Shown: positions 1-7,557, counted from the first letter of the stretch. The stretch: DNA of 10,775 nt from Flavobacteriales bacterium (GCA_026983815.1 JALSTJ010000233.1:1-10775), one strand, 5' to 3'. The notes: a model not told the origin generated them from the sequence alone. Numbers and translations are program-made.

Positions 1-300
1 GGAAAGCTTTTGTGTCTTTTTTTGTAAAGTCTTTATTCCCAAATATATAATGTATGCTGCCCCTAAATATTTAATGGTTTTAAATGCACCGGAGTTATTT
101 TTCAACAGCAACGCAATACCGGTTAGTGAATATAAAATATGAACAGCGATTCCCAAGGCAATACCCAAACTGGTGTAACTGCCCGCCTTTTTTCCGGATT
201 GCATAGTATTACGGATAACCAACAGAAAATCGGGTCCCGGACTGGAAACCGCCAATAAATGTAAAACAAATATCAATCCTAATAAAGAAAAATAATTCAT
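1..300 (-). CDS. LysE/RhtB family amino-acid exporter, N-terminal part (runs off the window)
   Basis: This reading frame is open from an ATG at 300 down to base 1 on the minus strand (100 codons, no stop), so the gene continues beyond the window. The translation begins MNYFSLLGLIFVLHLLAVSS and then has PGPDFLLVIRNT at about residues 21-32. The PGPD(F/L) motif at the end of the first membrane helix is typical of LysE/RhtB transporters, inner-membrane exporters of amino acids or homoserine lactones. Further hydrophobic segments lie at about residues 40-66 and 78-89, separated by basic loops (QSGKKAG, KTLQKKTQK), which fits the N-terminal half of a roughly 200-residue, five- or six-helix protein. 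It is transcribed divergently from the YbbR-like gene across a 44-base spacer. The family is quite sure; the substrate cannot be read from the sequence. Confidence 0.85.
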   Translation of the reverse strand, partial: MNYFSLLGLIFVLHLLAVSSPGPDFLLVIRNTMQSGKKAGSYTSLGIALGIAVHILYSLTGIALLLKNNSGAFKTIKYLGAAYIIYLGIKTLQKKTQKLS

Positions 301-319
301 AAAAATCATTTCATTTCAA

Positions 320-335
320 TATCTTTGCAAAGATA
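320..335. promoter_or_regulatory. Palindromic divergent promoter: two back-to-back TAnnTTTG -7 elements
   Basis: The sequence TATCTTTGCAAAGATA is a perfect 16-bp palindrome. Its top-strand half (320-327) is a TAnnTTTG element, the Bacteroidota primary-sigma -7 box, lying 17 bases before the ATG of the YbbR-like gene at 345. Its bottom-strand half (335-328) is the same element pointing at the LysE-type gene, 27 bases before its ATG at 300. No TTG -33 element is visible at the usual 19-base spacing on either side, so both promoters may be weak or helped by an activator. Start sites, inferred as about 4 bases after each element, would fall at roughly 331 (+) and 324 (-). The two polymerases would therefore compete for the same DNA. 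Confidence 0.6.
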
Positions 336-344
336 AACCGAATC

Positions 345-1286
345 ATGAAAAAAAGATTTCATTATATCATTAATTTTTTTATTACCAATAATAAATTGCA
401 CACTATTGCATTTTTTTTATTGATTTCAACAGTTTTTTGGTTAATGACACATTTATCCGAAAGCTATTCTTATACATATAAAATTCCAGTTAGATATATA
501 GGAGAAAATCATGTTGTCCTTCCGGATTTTTATCAACATGATACACTAAAAATTAAAATACAGACCACAGGATATCGACTGATATTATTAAAGCTAAAAA
601 AACCAGTATTTCAATATGTTTTGGATAGTAAAGTGCAACAGAAATTTTGGAATCCTCCACTTAAAAAAATAGTTTTACAAAAATTATTGGGAGAAGATGT
701 CAAGATTGTCACAATTAATCCAAAAAAATTGAATTTATTAAAAGGTGTTCATCAAAAAATAGTAGAGGTACGCCCAAAACTTAAGTTGTTTTTTGCTCCT
801 TCATACAAGAGCACTTCACAAGCTATGATAACTCCTAAAAAAGTAATGATTTATGGAGATTTTGAAAAATTGAAATCTCTTGATACAATAGAAACACAGG
901 AATATGTATTTAAAAATGTTCGTCAAACAATTGATGAAAAACTAAAACTTGACACTCCCGAAGGAATTATTTCCAATCCTACATTTATCCATTATCAACT
1001 ACCTGTTGATCAGGTTATTGAGCAGACCCGAAAATTAAATGTGTTTGTTTATCCGGAGAAGTTATCCAATCAAATTATGACCATACCATCAAAGGTAACC
1101 ATAAAATATCGTTTTTTTAGAACGAATTATAAACAAATAAAAAATGCTATCTTTAGAGCCGGAATTGATTTTCATGGAATGAGCGAGCAAGATAGTTTGG
1201 TAAAAGTTCGATTGATATCGAAACCAAAAGGGATATTTGATATTGAAATCTATCCCGAAAAGATTAAAATTTTTATAAAAAGATGA
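345..1286 (+). CDS. YbbR-like (CdaR-type) domain protein, membrane anchored
   Basis: The 313-residue protein has a basic N-terminus (MKKRFHYIINFF), one membrane-spanning helix at about residues 19-35 and then a long, beta-rich extracytoplasmic region. The segment just after the anchor (YTYKIPVRYIGENHVVLPDF, about 42-61) has the look of YbbR repeats, and similar strands recur along the chain. In Bacillus the YbbR protein CdaR controls the diadenylate cyclase CdaA, but no cdaA lies here. In Bacteroidota a YbbR-like gene commonly precedes coaE, and this context supports the call as much as the sequence does. Its stop overlaps the coaE start by 4 bases (ATGA), so the two are translationally coupled. 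ATG 345 is favoured because it follows a -7 box by 17 bases and gives a normal anchor. The function in this phylum is unknown. Confidence 0.75.
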   Translation: MKKRFHYIINFFITNNKLHTIAFFLLISTVFWLMTHLSESYSYTYKIPVRYIGENHVVLPDFYQHDTLKIKIQTTGYRLILLKLKKPVFQYVLDSKVQQKFWNPPLKKIVLQKLLGEDVKIVTINPKKLNLLKGVHQKIVEVRPKLKLFFAPSYKSTSQAMITPKKVMIYGDFEKLKSLDTIETQEYVFKNVRQTIDEKLKLDTPEGIISNPTFIHYQLPVDQVIEQTRKLNVFVYPEKLSNQIMTIPSKVTIKYRFFRTNYKQIKNAIFRAGIDFHGMSEQDSLVKVRLISKPKGIFDIEIYPEKIKIFIKR

Positions 1287-1882
1287 CCAAAATTATAGGA
1301 TTAACCGGTGGGATGGGAAGTGGAAAAACTACAGTTGCCAAAATGTTTGAAGAATTGGGTATACCGGTATATTATGCCGATGATAAAGCCAAAGAACTCA
1401 TGCAAAGGAATAAAGATTTGCAGAAGAAATTGATTGCAGAATTTGGAGATTCAACCTATAAAAATGGAGAACTCAATACAGGGTATTTGGCAAAAATTGT
1501 ATTTTCAAATCCCGATAAACTAAAAAAATTAGAAAATTGGGTGCATCCGGCTGTGAGAAATGATTTTATTAAATGGACAAAGAATAAAACTTCACCTTAT
1601 GTAATTGTTGAAAATGCCATTTTGCATAAAACAGGAATGGATCAATTGACAGATAATATTATTTGGGTAATAGCAGACAAAAAAAAACGTATGGAAAGAA
1701 TAACAATCAGAGATAAAATGAAACAAGAAGATATACAAAAAAGGATGGATAATCAAAACTTTTCTCCTGAAATGATGAAAAACTCACATTTTATTATAAA
1801 AAATAATAAAGATATCGAATTTTTAAGGAATAGCGTTCAAAAAATCGATCAAAAACTTAAAAAAATGTTAAAAAAAGGTTAA
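1283..1882 (+). CDS. coaE: Dephospho-CoA kinase
   Basis: CoaE phosphorylates the 3'-hydroxyl of the ribose of dephospho-CoA with ATP, the last step of coenzyme A synthesis in the cytoplasm. The 199-residue length is normal for the family. The N-terminus carries the P-loop GLTGGMGSGKTTVAKMFEEL at about residues 6-25, immediately followed by GIPVYYADDKAKEL, where the Asp pair around residues 33-34 is the conserved catalytic/substrate site. WVHPAVRNDF (about residues 87-96) matches the conserved HP motif of the CoA-binding domain. The segment VIVENAILHKTGMD, an R-rich lid (KKKRMERITIRDKM) and a Q-R-x-x-x-Q-type helix (IQKRMDNQ) follow in the expected order. The start codon overlaps the stop of the YbbR-like gene (ATGA), so it is co-transcribed and probably translationally coupled. 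Confidence 0.96.
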   Translation: MTKIIGLTGGMGSGKTTVAKMFEELGIPVYYADDKAKELMQRNKDLQKKLIAEFGDSTYKNGELNTGYLAKIVFSNPDKLKKLENWVHPAVRNDFIKWTKNKTSPYVIVENAILHKTGMDQLTDNIIWVIADKKKRMERITIRDKMKQEDIQKRMDNQNFSPEMMKNSHFIIKNNKDIEFLRNSVQKIDQKLKKMLKKG

Positions 1883-1899
1883 TTTTTTCAAGTATTTGA

Positions 1900-1929
1900 T
1901 TGTTATTCAAATGTTTTAACATAACTTTG
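1900..1929 (+). promoter_or_regulatory. Promoter of the sensor kinase gene (TTG-N19-TAACTTTG)
   Basis: A -33 TTG at 1900-1902 is separated by 19 bases from TAACTTTG at 1922-1929, matching the Bacteroidota consensus TTG-N17-23-TAnnTTTG. Only three bases (CAC) lie between the -7 box and the ATG at 1933. With the usual start about 4 bases after the box, transcription would begin at or next to the A of the start codon. Confidence 0.7.
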
Positions 1930-1932
1930 CAC

Positions 1933-3495
1933 ATGAAAAAGGGAAATATTGTTCTGTTGGTAGTATTTATGACGATTTCCGTTTTGGGAATCCGGATGAT
2001 GCAGGTGAAATTAAGAGAAAATGATATCAAATTAAGAGATCAACAGTTTTATTATACAATAAATCAAATTTTATATGATGTAGTTAATAAAGCTGAAAAT
2101 CTTGAAACGGAACGATACTTAAAAAAAATTCGAAATTCATCGGATACATTATCCAAAAATGATGTCTTTGAATTTGTTTTTAAGAAAGAGAATAAAAACA
2201 CCAATGAAGTATTTGCCTATAAGCATTTGGTCCTTGAAAAAGGTTTAAATTTAAAATTTCCGCTTTCGGAAAAACAATTTGATTCGGTTTTTGGTAAATT
2301 GAGTATTTCTCAAACCAAATCGAATTTTTTTAAGAAAAATAAAATGATTGATAATCCTAATTTTGAACATTCCAAATTGGGTTTAAATTCTAAATATTTT
2401 TCGAGAGTAATTAAAGACATTTCCATTATTGAACCTATTTATAAAAGGGTGTCTAAGGACAGTCTTAAAAATTGGATTAATAATGAATTGTTCAAAAGAG
2501 GAATAAATTATCATTATGAATTTGGAATTTTGAATGATGGTATCCTCACAAAAGTGCATAGCAAACACTTTTCATTGGATAAAAATAAATTCAAATTTTA
2601 CAAATTCAAAATATTTCCGGATGATTCCGGAATGACGAAATATGAATTAGTTCTTGCATTTAATAGAAATGAATTGTTCAAGCATGAAAGTTTGCGAATT
2701 CAATTTTTGTCGGATTTACTCATGGCAATTATATTATTGATTTATATTCTGACCATTTATTATATCATTCGTCAGAAGAAAATATCACAAATGAAAACCG
2801 ACTTTATCAATAATATGACACATGAATTCAAAACGCCCATTGCAACCATTAATTTGATAACCGATGCAATGAAATCACCCAGAGTAATGAATGATGAAAA
2901 GATGATCAAACACTACTTGAAAATGTTGAAACAAGAAAATAAAAGAATGCTCAATCAAGTAGAAAATGTATTGAACATGTCTATTCTCGATAAGATCGAC
3001 ATGAAAGTAGGTGCGAATCCTGTTGATGTTCATGAGATTTTGGATAATGCTATCAATCATATCATTTTGATAGTGAAGGATAAAGGAGGGCATTTAAAAA
3101 CACAATTCAATGCAAAAGAAACAAATATTAAAGGGGATGAAGTGTTATTGACCAATGTTTTTGTAAATGTTCTGGATAATGCGGTAAAATATTCTAAAGA
3201 AATTCCTGAAATAGAAGTTAAAACATATAACGACAACAAAGAAAACGTGGTAATTGAAATAAGTGATAAAGGAATTGGGATGAGCCGTTCGGTGCAAAAG
3301 AAAGTTTTTGATAAATTTTACAGAGCGCCTACAGGAAATATTCATAACGTTAAAGGACATGGATTGGGGTTGGCTTATGTTTTGAAAGTAGTCCGAGCTT
3401 TAAACGGAAAGATACAGGTGAAAAGCGTTAAAGATAAAGGAAGTACATTTATCATTAAATTTCCGATAACGAAAAATGTAAAACACATAAACTGA
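1933..3495 (+). CDS. RprX-like sensor histidine kinase
   Basis: From ATG 1933 the protein has 520 residues. Helix 1 is at about 5-23, followed by a periplasmic sensor region of about 235 residues that I do not recognise. Helix 2 is at about 260-280, then the cytoplasmic kinase core with no evident HAMP domain. The H-box is NNMTHEFKTP, with phospho-accepting His297. The ATP-binding domain shows the N-box (NVFVNVLDNAVKYS, about 408-421), G1 (DKGIGM, about 445), F-box (FDKFYRAP) and G2 (GHGLGLAY, about 475-482). A longer frame opens at TTG 1900, but that codon is the -33 element of a good promoter, the extra residues would come from promoter DNA, and they would precede a normal MKKGN anchor start, so 1933 is preferred. 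The response regulator follows after 31 bases. The architecture and H-box resemble Bacteroides RprX. The stimulus is unknown. Confidence 0.92.
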   Translation: MKKGNIVLLVVFMTISVLGIRMMQVKLRENDIKLRDQQFYYTINQILYDVVNKAENLETERYLKKIRNSSDTLSKNDVFEFVFKKENKNTNEVFAYKHLVLEKGLNLKFPLSEKQFDSVFGKLSISQTKSNFFKKNKMIDNPNFEHSKLGLNSKYFSRVIKDISIIEPIYKRVSKDSLKNWINNELFKRGINYHYEFGILNDGILTKVHSKHFSLDKNKFKFYKFKIFPDDSGMTKYELVLAFNRNELFKHESLRIQFLSDLLMAIILLIYILTIYYIIRQKKISQMKTDFINNMTHEFKTPIATINLITDAMKSPRVMNDEKMIKHYLKMLKQENKRMLNQVENVLNMSILDKIDMKVGANPVDVHEILDNAINHIILIVKDKGGHLKTQFNAKETNIKGDEVLLTNVFVNVLDNAVKYSKEIPEIEVKTYNDNKENVVIEISDKGIGMSRSVQKKVFDKFYRAPTGNIHNVKGHGLGLAYVLKVVRALNGKIQVKSVKDKGSTFIIKFPITKNVKHIN

Positions 3496-3526
3496 TAATA
3501 AAATAATACACACAAACTATAATAAA

Positions 3527-4273
3527 ATGGATACAGCACGAACAAAACAAAAAATATTATTGGTAGAAGATGATATCAATTTTGGTATCATACTTAGAGA
3601 TTATCTCATGCTGAATGACTTTGATGTTGTTTTGGCGAGAAATGGAATGGAAGGATTTGAAAAATTCAAAAGAGACAAGTTTGATTTGATCATTCTTGAT
3701 GTAATGATGCCTTATAAAGACGGATTTACTCTAGCGAAAGAAATACGTTTTAGAGATCAAAAAGTTCCTTTGATTTTCCTTACCGCGAAAACCATGAAGG
3801 AAGATATGCTCAAAGGTTATCAGCTTGGAGCGGATGATTACATCAACAAACCTTTCGATTCTGAGGTTTTAATTTACAAAATCAAAGCTTTGCTTAGCCG
3901 TTCTGCCAGCGAAGATGATAAAGAAAAAGAAGAAATTTTTGATTTTAATATAGGAGATTTTACTTTTGATGCCAAATTGAGAAATTTGAGTTATAAAGGT
4001 GAAGAACCTATTAAACTTTCTCCAAAAGAAAGTAAGCTTTTACAAATGTTGGCAAATTATAAAAATGATTTGATGCCTAGAGAAAAAGCTTTAAAAGAAA
4101 TTTGGCAAGATGACAACTATTTTACTTCCAGAAGTATGGATGTTTATATAGCCAAGTTGAGAAAATTGCTTAAAAAGGACCCCAATGTAAAAATTGTAAA
4201 TATTCATGGAGCCGGATTCCGTTTGTTAGATCCTTCCGAAGAAACTGTCAAAAAGGAACAGGAAAATAATTAA
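3527..4273 (+). CDS. RprY-like OmpR/PhoB-family response regulator
   Basis: This 248-residue regulator has a receiver domain (about 9-125) with the acidic pair D15-D16, phospho-acceptor Asp58 in LIILDVMMP, switch Thr86 in LIFLTAK and Lys108 in DDYINKPF, so all residues needed for phosphorylation are present. A winged-helix DNA-binding domain fills about 140-240, with LSPKESKLLQML, the recognition-helix region SRSMDVYIAKLRKLL and the wing VNIHGAGFRL typical of OmpR/PhoB. The segment DGFTLAKEIR resembles Bacteroides RprY. It lies 31 bases after the kinase gene with no promoter consensus between them, so it is very likely co-transcribed and the cognate partner. A strong hairpin terminator follows. 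Target genes cannot be read from the window. Confidence 0.94.
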   Translation: MDTARTKQKILLVEDDINFGIILRDYLMLNDFDVVLARNGMEGFEKFKRDKFDLIILDVMMPYKDGFTLAKEIRFRDQKVPLIFLTAKTMKEDMLKGYQLGADDYINKPFDSEVLIYKIKALLSRSASEDDKEKEEIFDFNIGDFTFDAKLRNLSYKGEEPIKLSPKESKLLQMLANYKNDLMPREKALKEIWQDDNYFTSRSMDVYIAKLRKLLKKDPNVKIVNIHGAGFRLLDPSEETVKKEQENN

Positions 4274-4274
4274 A

Positions 4275-4306
4275 TAAAAAAGCTGCTAAATTTAGCAGCT
4301 TTTTTA
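4275..4306. terminator. Bidirectional rho-independent terminator
   Basis: This is a perfect 32-bp palindrome whose GC-containing core is GCTGCTAAATTTAGCAGC. It is flanked by an A-run on the left and a T-run on the right, so it gives a stem plus U-tract on either strand. It begins one base after the TAA of the response regulator gene (which ends at 4273) and lies about 80 bases beyond the stop of the converging oxidoreductase gene, so it can end both transcripts. Confidence 0.85.
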
Positions 4307-4386
4307 ATGCAATTTCTATCATAAATTCAAGCAAAAATCAATAAACACGTGAGATATAAACTGATTTTTCTTGTGTAGAACCAAAG

Positions 4387-5424
4387 CTATTTAAAACGTT
4401 TGATATCAATTTCTTCTAAAAGCGGAATATCAAATTCGATTTGTTTCCAAAGCGCTTTTGCCATATTGGGTGCTAAAATTACCCCGCGTGTTCCCATGCC
4501 ATTTAATACAAAAACATTGGAATAAACAGGATGTTTTCCCACCAAAGGTCTACGATCTTTAACAGTAGGACGAATACCTGCTTTTTGATGAACTACTTGA
4601 TATTTTCCAGTAAATAATTGACGGAGTTTTTCTTCGAGATGTTTTCTAGCTTCAGTAGTAGGACGGTTGCTTTTGTCTTCCCAATTGTACGTAGCACCGA
4701 TATAATATTTTCCTTTTTGAGTAACATCAGGAGCCATAAAAACATTGGATTTCACTATATAAGGAATATTTGCAGTGGTTTCAATTTGTAACATTTCACC
4801 TTTAGTTCCGGTCAAAGGTAAACGATTAAAGAAAGGATTTTTTTTCAGTCCGTATCCTTCGGCAAAAACAATATTTTTTGCTTTGATTCCTTGGTACTCT
4901 ATATAATCAGGATAAATTTTTAGATCTTGATATTTAAAATTTGTTTCAAAAAACAGTTTTTTTTTCAATAATAGCTTTTTGGTATCATCCAAAATTTGAC
5001 TGAGATTAACAATCCCTGTATTTTTTAGAATGCCAAAACCAAAATCACTATTTACCCCTTCAATTTTTTCAAAACTTATCGGTTGCATAAAATCTCTCAT
5101 AACCGGTTTATCCGAGGCAACCATCCAATTATTTTGTTCAGCTATCGAAGCAAGCTTTCTGTATATGGGAATGGGATAAATGTATCTTTTCTGAAATTTT
5201 AGTTCTGTTTTTTTCCATTGAAGTAAGGCATATGGCAGCATTTCAGCAGCTTGCCATGCCGGAGTAAATCTTTTCAGAATCACAGGGTTATACATTCCTC
5301 CTGCAATTCGGGTGGATTGTTGGGATTGATTGTCAAAAATGATAAAATTTCTTTGATTTTCTTCAAGAATTTGAGCAAAACTATATCCTGCTACGCCAAA
5401 ACCAACAATGATATAATGATACAT
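4387..5424 (-). CDS. FAD-dependent oxidoreductase, DAO family
   Basis: The 345-residue protein opens with a Rossmann FAD-binding motif, IIVGFGVAGYSFAQIL (G8, G10, G13), and an acidic residue ending the second strand (FIIFDNQ). RIAGGMYNPVILKR (about 41-54) and the C-terminal GIRPTVKDRRPLVGKHP (about 283-299) followed by GMGTRGVILAP are typical of the DAO superfamily (D-amino-acid/glycine oxidase, DadA, and the oxidase half of MnmC). The protein has no methyltransferase domain, so it is not a complete MnmC. The likely reaction is oxidative removal of hydrogen from an amine or amino acid in the cytoplasm, but the substrate is unknown. No signal peptide or membrane segment is apparent. It is the last gene of the four-gene minus-strand operon, with its ATG directly abutting the TAA of the yicC-like gene. 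Confidence 0.85.
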   Translation of the reverse strand: MYHYIIVGFGVAGYSFAQILEENQRNFIIFDNQSQQSTRIAGGMYNPVILKRFTPAWQAAEMLPYALLQWKKTELKFQKRYIYPIPIYRKLASIAEQNNWMVASDKPVMRDFMQPISFEKIEGVNSDFGFGILKNTGIVNLSQILDDTKKLLLKKKLFFETNFKYQDLKIYPDYIEYQGIKAKNIVFAEGYGLKKNPFFNRLPLTGTKGEMLQIETTANIPYIVKSNVFMAPDVTQKGKYYIGATYNWEDKSNRPTTEARKHLEEKLRQLFTGKYQVVHQKAGIRPTVKDRRPLVGKHPVYSNVFVLNGMGTRGVILAPNMAKALWKQIEFDIPLLEEIDIKRFK

Positions 5425-6288
5425 TTATAAAACATTTAATACTTGTTCTTTGATTTTTTCCAAGGCATCTTTCATCTCCACCACATTTCTTTGAATTTCA
5501 CTATGATTGGCTTTGGAACCGATGGTATTGATTTCGCGACCGATTTCTTGAGATATAAATCCCAGTTTTTTTCCTTTGGAAATTTTATTATTATGGAGTT
5601 CTTTCAAAAAATAATCCAAATGATTTTTTAACCGGACTATTTCTTCATTGATATCAAATTTTTCTATGTAATAAATCAATTCCTGTTCAAAACGGTTTTC
5701 ATCGATTTCTACTTTCAATTGTTCTAATTCCGAATGGATTTTTGATTTTTTTTCTTTGATACGATTTTTATCAATTTCAATAATTTTATCCAAATGTTTT
5801 TTGATGGTAGTAATATTGTTTTCCAAATCTTTTCTTAATGAATTACCTTCTTGTTTTCTAAAATCAATCAAATGTTCTATAGCATCAACAACACTTTTTT
5901 TAATCTCATTCCATAAGTATTCATCCGGATGATTTTCTTCAATTTGCAATACATCAGGAAGTTTAATTATACTATTGATTGCTAAATTTTCATCCAAATC
6001 GGGTTTGACTTCACGAAGTTGTTCCAGATATTTTTTTAATACCAAAGGATTGATTTTTCCTGAAGGTTTTCCACTTAAATCATTGATTTGTATTTGTAAA
6101 TCTATTTTTCCTCGAATAAGTTTTTCTATCAATAAACGTCTTACCTCGGTTTCTTTTTCTTTAAAAGATGAAGGGAGGCGTAATTTAAAATCGTGGTTTT
6201 TGCTATTGAGACTTTTGATTTCAACATTGATTTCTTTTTCATCGGTTTGCAAGTGGCTTTTTCCAAAGCCTGTCATTGAAAATAACAT
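5425..6288 (-). CDS. YicC/YloC-family endoribonuclease
   Basis: The 287-residue protein starts MLFSMTGFGKS, the hallmark N-terminus of the YicC family, followed by VEIKSLNSKNHDFKLRLP, the conserved core of the YicC_N domain (together about 1-155). The middle is highly charged and probably helical. The C-terminal domain (DUF1732, about 200-287) ends with GFISQEIGREINTIGSKANH and then a K-E-rich helix, all conserved positions in the family. Characterised members in E. coli and B. subtilis are endoribonucleases acting in RNA turnover in the cytoplasm. The gene starts one base after the EamA stop and abuts the oxidoreductase start, so it is embedded in an operon. In many Bacteroidota yicC is followed by gmk; here it is not. 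Confidence 0.93.
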   Translation of the reverse strand: MLFSMTGFGKSHLQTDEKEINVEIKSLNSKNHDFKLRLPSSFKEKETEVRRLLIEKLIRGKIDLQIQINDLSGKPSGKINPLVLKKYLEQLREVKPDLDENLAINSIIKLPDVLQIEENHPDEYLWNEIKKSVVDAIEHLIDFRKQEGNSLRKDLENNITTIKKHLDKIIEIDKNRIKEKKSKIHSELEQLKVEIDENRFEQELIYYIEKFDINEEIVRLKNHLDYFLKELHNNKISKGKKLGFISQEIGREINTIGSKANHSEIQRNVVEMKDALEKIKEQVLNVL

Positions 6289-6289
6289 A

Positions 6290-7183
6290 TCAATTTTTTT
6301 TAATTGATGACAAATTTACTAAATAAACTCCGATAATTATTAAACCTGCTGCAATAATTTTTATCCATGTTAACTGATCAGCGCCCATCATCATTGCAAA
6401 AATAGTGGCGATTAAGGGTTGTAAATAAATAAAAACACTCATGGTGGTGGGTTTTAAAACTTTTAGAGCAATCAGATTGAATAGATAAGTCAAAACAGTA
6501 GAAAATACTACCAAAAAAACAATTTTAAGATGGATATGTAAAGGAATATTTGCCCAATTCAAATGCATAAATTCAGGGAGGCAAAAGGGTAAAATCAAAA
6601 ATAATCCAAACGTGTATAACCATTTGGCAAAGGTTACCGGATGATAACGGTTGAGTAGTGGTTTGGCAAGAATTAAATAAAGTGCATAAGAAATGGCATT
6701 GAAAACTACCAACAAATTTCCCAATTTGGGATTACTGGCATGTATATTCAATTTTTTTCCGTAGAGTATCAAAACGGTAGCTCCCGCCATTCCCAAAAAT
6801 ACGCCTGCAATTTTGTATTTTGTGATGGGATTTCTTAGAAAAATAAAAGAAAAAATCATTACAAAAATAGGAGCGGTAATCATCAATACGGAAGCAGATA
6901 TGGGTGTTGTATATGATAAACCTTTGAGAAAAGTCATCATATTGAGTGCGATCCCGAAAACAGCTGCGATAAAAAATTTTCTATAATCTTTTTTTTCAAT
7001 ATTATCTTTAGGTAAACCAAGGGAAATCAACCAAAAAATGGTGGCGGCTCCGGAAACTCGCATCAATGTCAAAGCAAAAGACGGAATGTGTATTTTCATT
7101 ACATCTTTGGCAATAGTAAAGGTAACTCCGTAAATCAGAGCAGCCAAAAATGCATAAAAAATTCCTTTTTGTCTTCGGGTCAT
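6290..7183 (-). CDS. EamA/DMT-superfamily transporter
   Basis: The 297-residue, very hydrophobic protein has about ten predicted membrane helices in two repeats, the usual size and layout for EamA-domain transporters of the drug/metabolite transporter superfamily. Repeat 1 begins KGIFYAFLAALIYGVTFTIA (about 5-24) and includes the typical helix pair PISASVLMITAPIFVMIFSF near residues 95-114. Repeat 2 begins LGNLLVVFNAISYALYLILA (about 154-173) and ends with LQPLIATIFAMMMGADQLTW and a last helix near 274-290. It sits in the inner membrane and probably exports small metabolites or amino acids; the substrate cannot be inferred. Its ATG overlaps the stop of the upstream ArsC/Spx-like gene by 4 bases. 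Confidence 0.93.
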   Translation of the reverse strand: MTRRQKGIFYAFLAALIYGVTFTIAKDVMKIHIPSFALTLMRVSGAATIFWLISLGLPKDNIEKKDYRKFFIAAVFGIALNMMTFLKGLSYTTPISASVLMITAPIFVMIFSFIFLRNPITKYKIAGVFLGMAGATVLILYGKKLNIHASNPKLGNLLVVFNAISYALYLILAKPLLNRYHPVTFAKWLYTFGLFLILPFCLPEFMHLNWANIPLHIHLKIVFLVVFSTVLTYLFNLIALKVLKPTTMSVFIYLQPLIATIFAMMMGADQLTWIKIIAAGLIIIGVYLVNLSSIKKN

Positions 7184-7542
7184 TTTTCTTTTAGGACTTT
7201 TATTAGATTCTCAATATTTTTTTTACTGTTTCCTGCAAAAACCTGCTGATCAAACCATAAAACTGGACGTTTCAAAAAAGTATAATCCTGCAAAATATAA
7301 TATCGATAATCGTCATCGGTTAGTTGTATATTTTTTAATCCCATTTCTTTATATTTCTTTGCTCTTTTGCTGAATAATGCTTCATAACTTCCTGTGATTC
7401 TTCTCATTGCATCCAGTTCTTGAGCTTGAATGGGACGTTCTTTAATATCAATTTTTTCAAAATTCTGTATCAATTCTCCCAGCTCTTTGAGAATCCGCAT
7501 CGAAGTATTGCAAGTTTTTAAGTAATAAACCTTGGGTTTCAT
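7180..7542 (-). CDS. ArsC/Spx-family thioredoxin-fold protein (arsenate reductase-like)
   Basis: The 120-residue length fits the ArsC/YffB/Spx family. A beta strand (KVYYLKT) leads to a single active-site cysteine, Cys11, in the motif TCNTSMRIL. A CxxC pair as in Spx is absent, so this looks more like the ArsC/YffB arrangement. SYEALFSKRAKKYKEMGL and the segment FLKRPVLWFDQQVFAGNS, with its conserved Arg-Pro, match the C-terminal part of the family, where arginines bind the oxyanion or glutathione. Many such proteins have no proven arsenate activity, and no arsenic resistance genes are nearby. It is the first gene of the minus-strand operon, preceded by a good promoter. ATG 7542 lies 15 bases after the -7 box. 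Confidence 0.85.
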   Translation of the reverse strand: MKPKVYYLKTCNTSMRILKELGELIQNFEKIDIKERPIQAQELDAMRRITGSYEALFSKRAKKYKEMGLKNIQLTDDDYRYYILQDYTFLKRPVLWFDQQVFAGNSKKNIENLIKVLKEK

Positions 7543-7557
7543 AAAAATAATTTTCTA

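Noticed and set aside
1900..1932. TTG start adding 11 residues to the sensor kinase
   Set aside because: The extra codons cover a consensus promoter (-33 and -7 boxes), and ATG 1933 gives a normal basic start followed by a membrane anchor.
5975..6307. 110-codon open frame on the plus strand opposite the yicC-like gene
   Set aside because: The opposite strand encodes a well-conserved YicC N-terminal domain; this frame has no family features.
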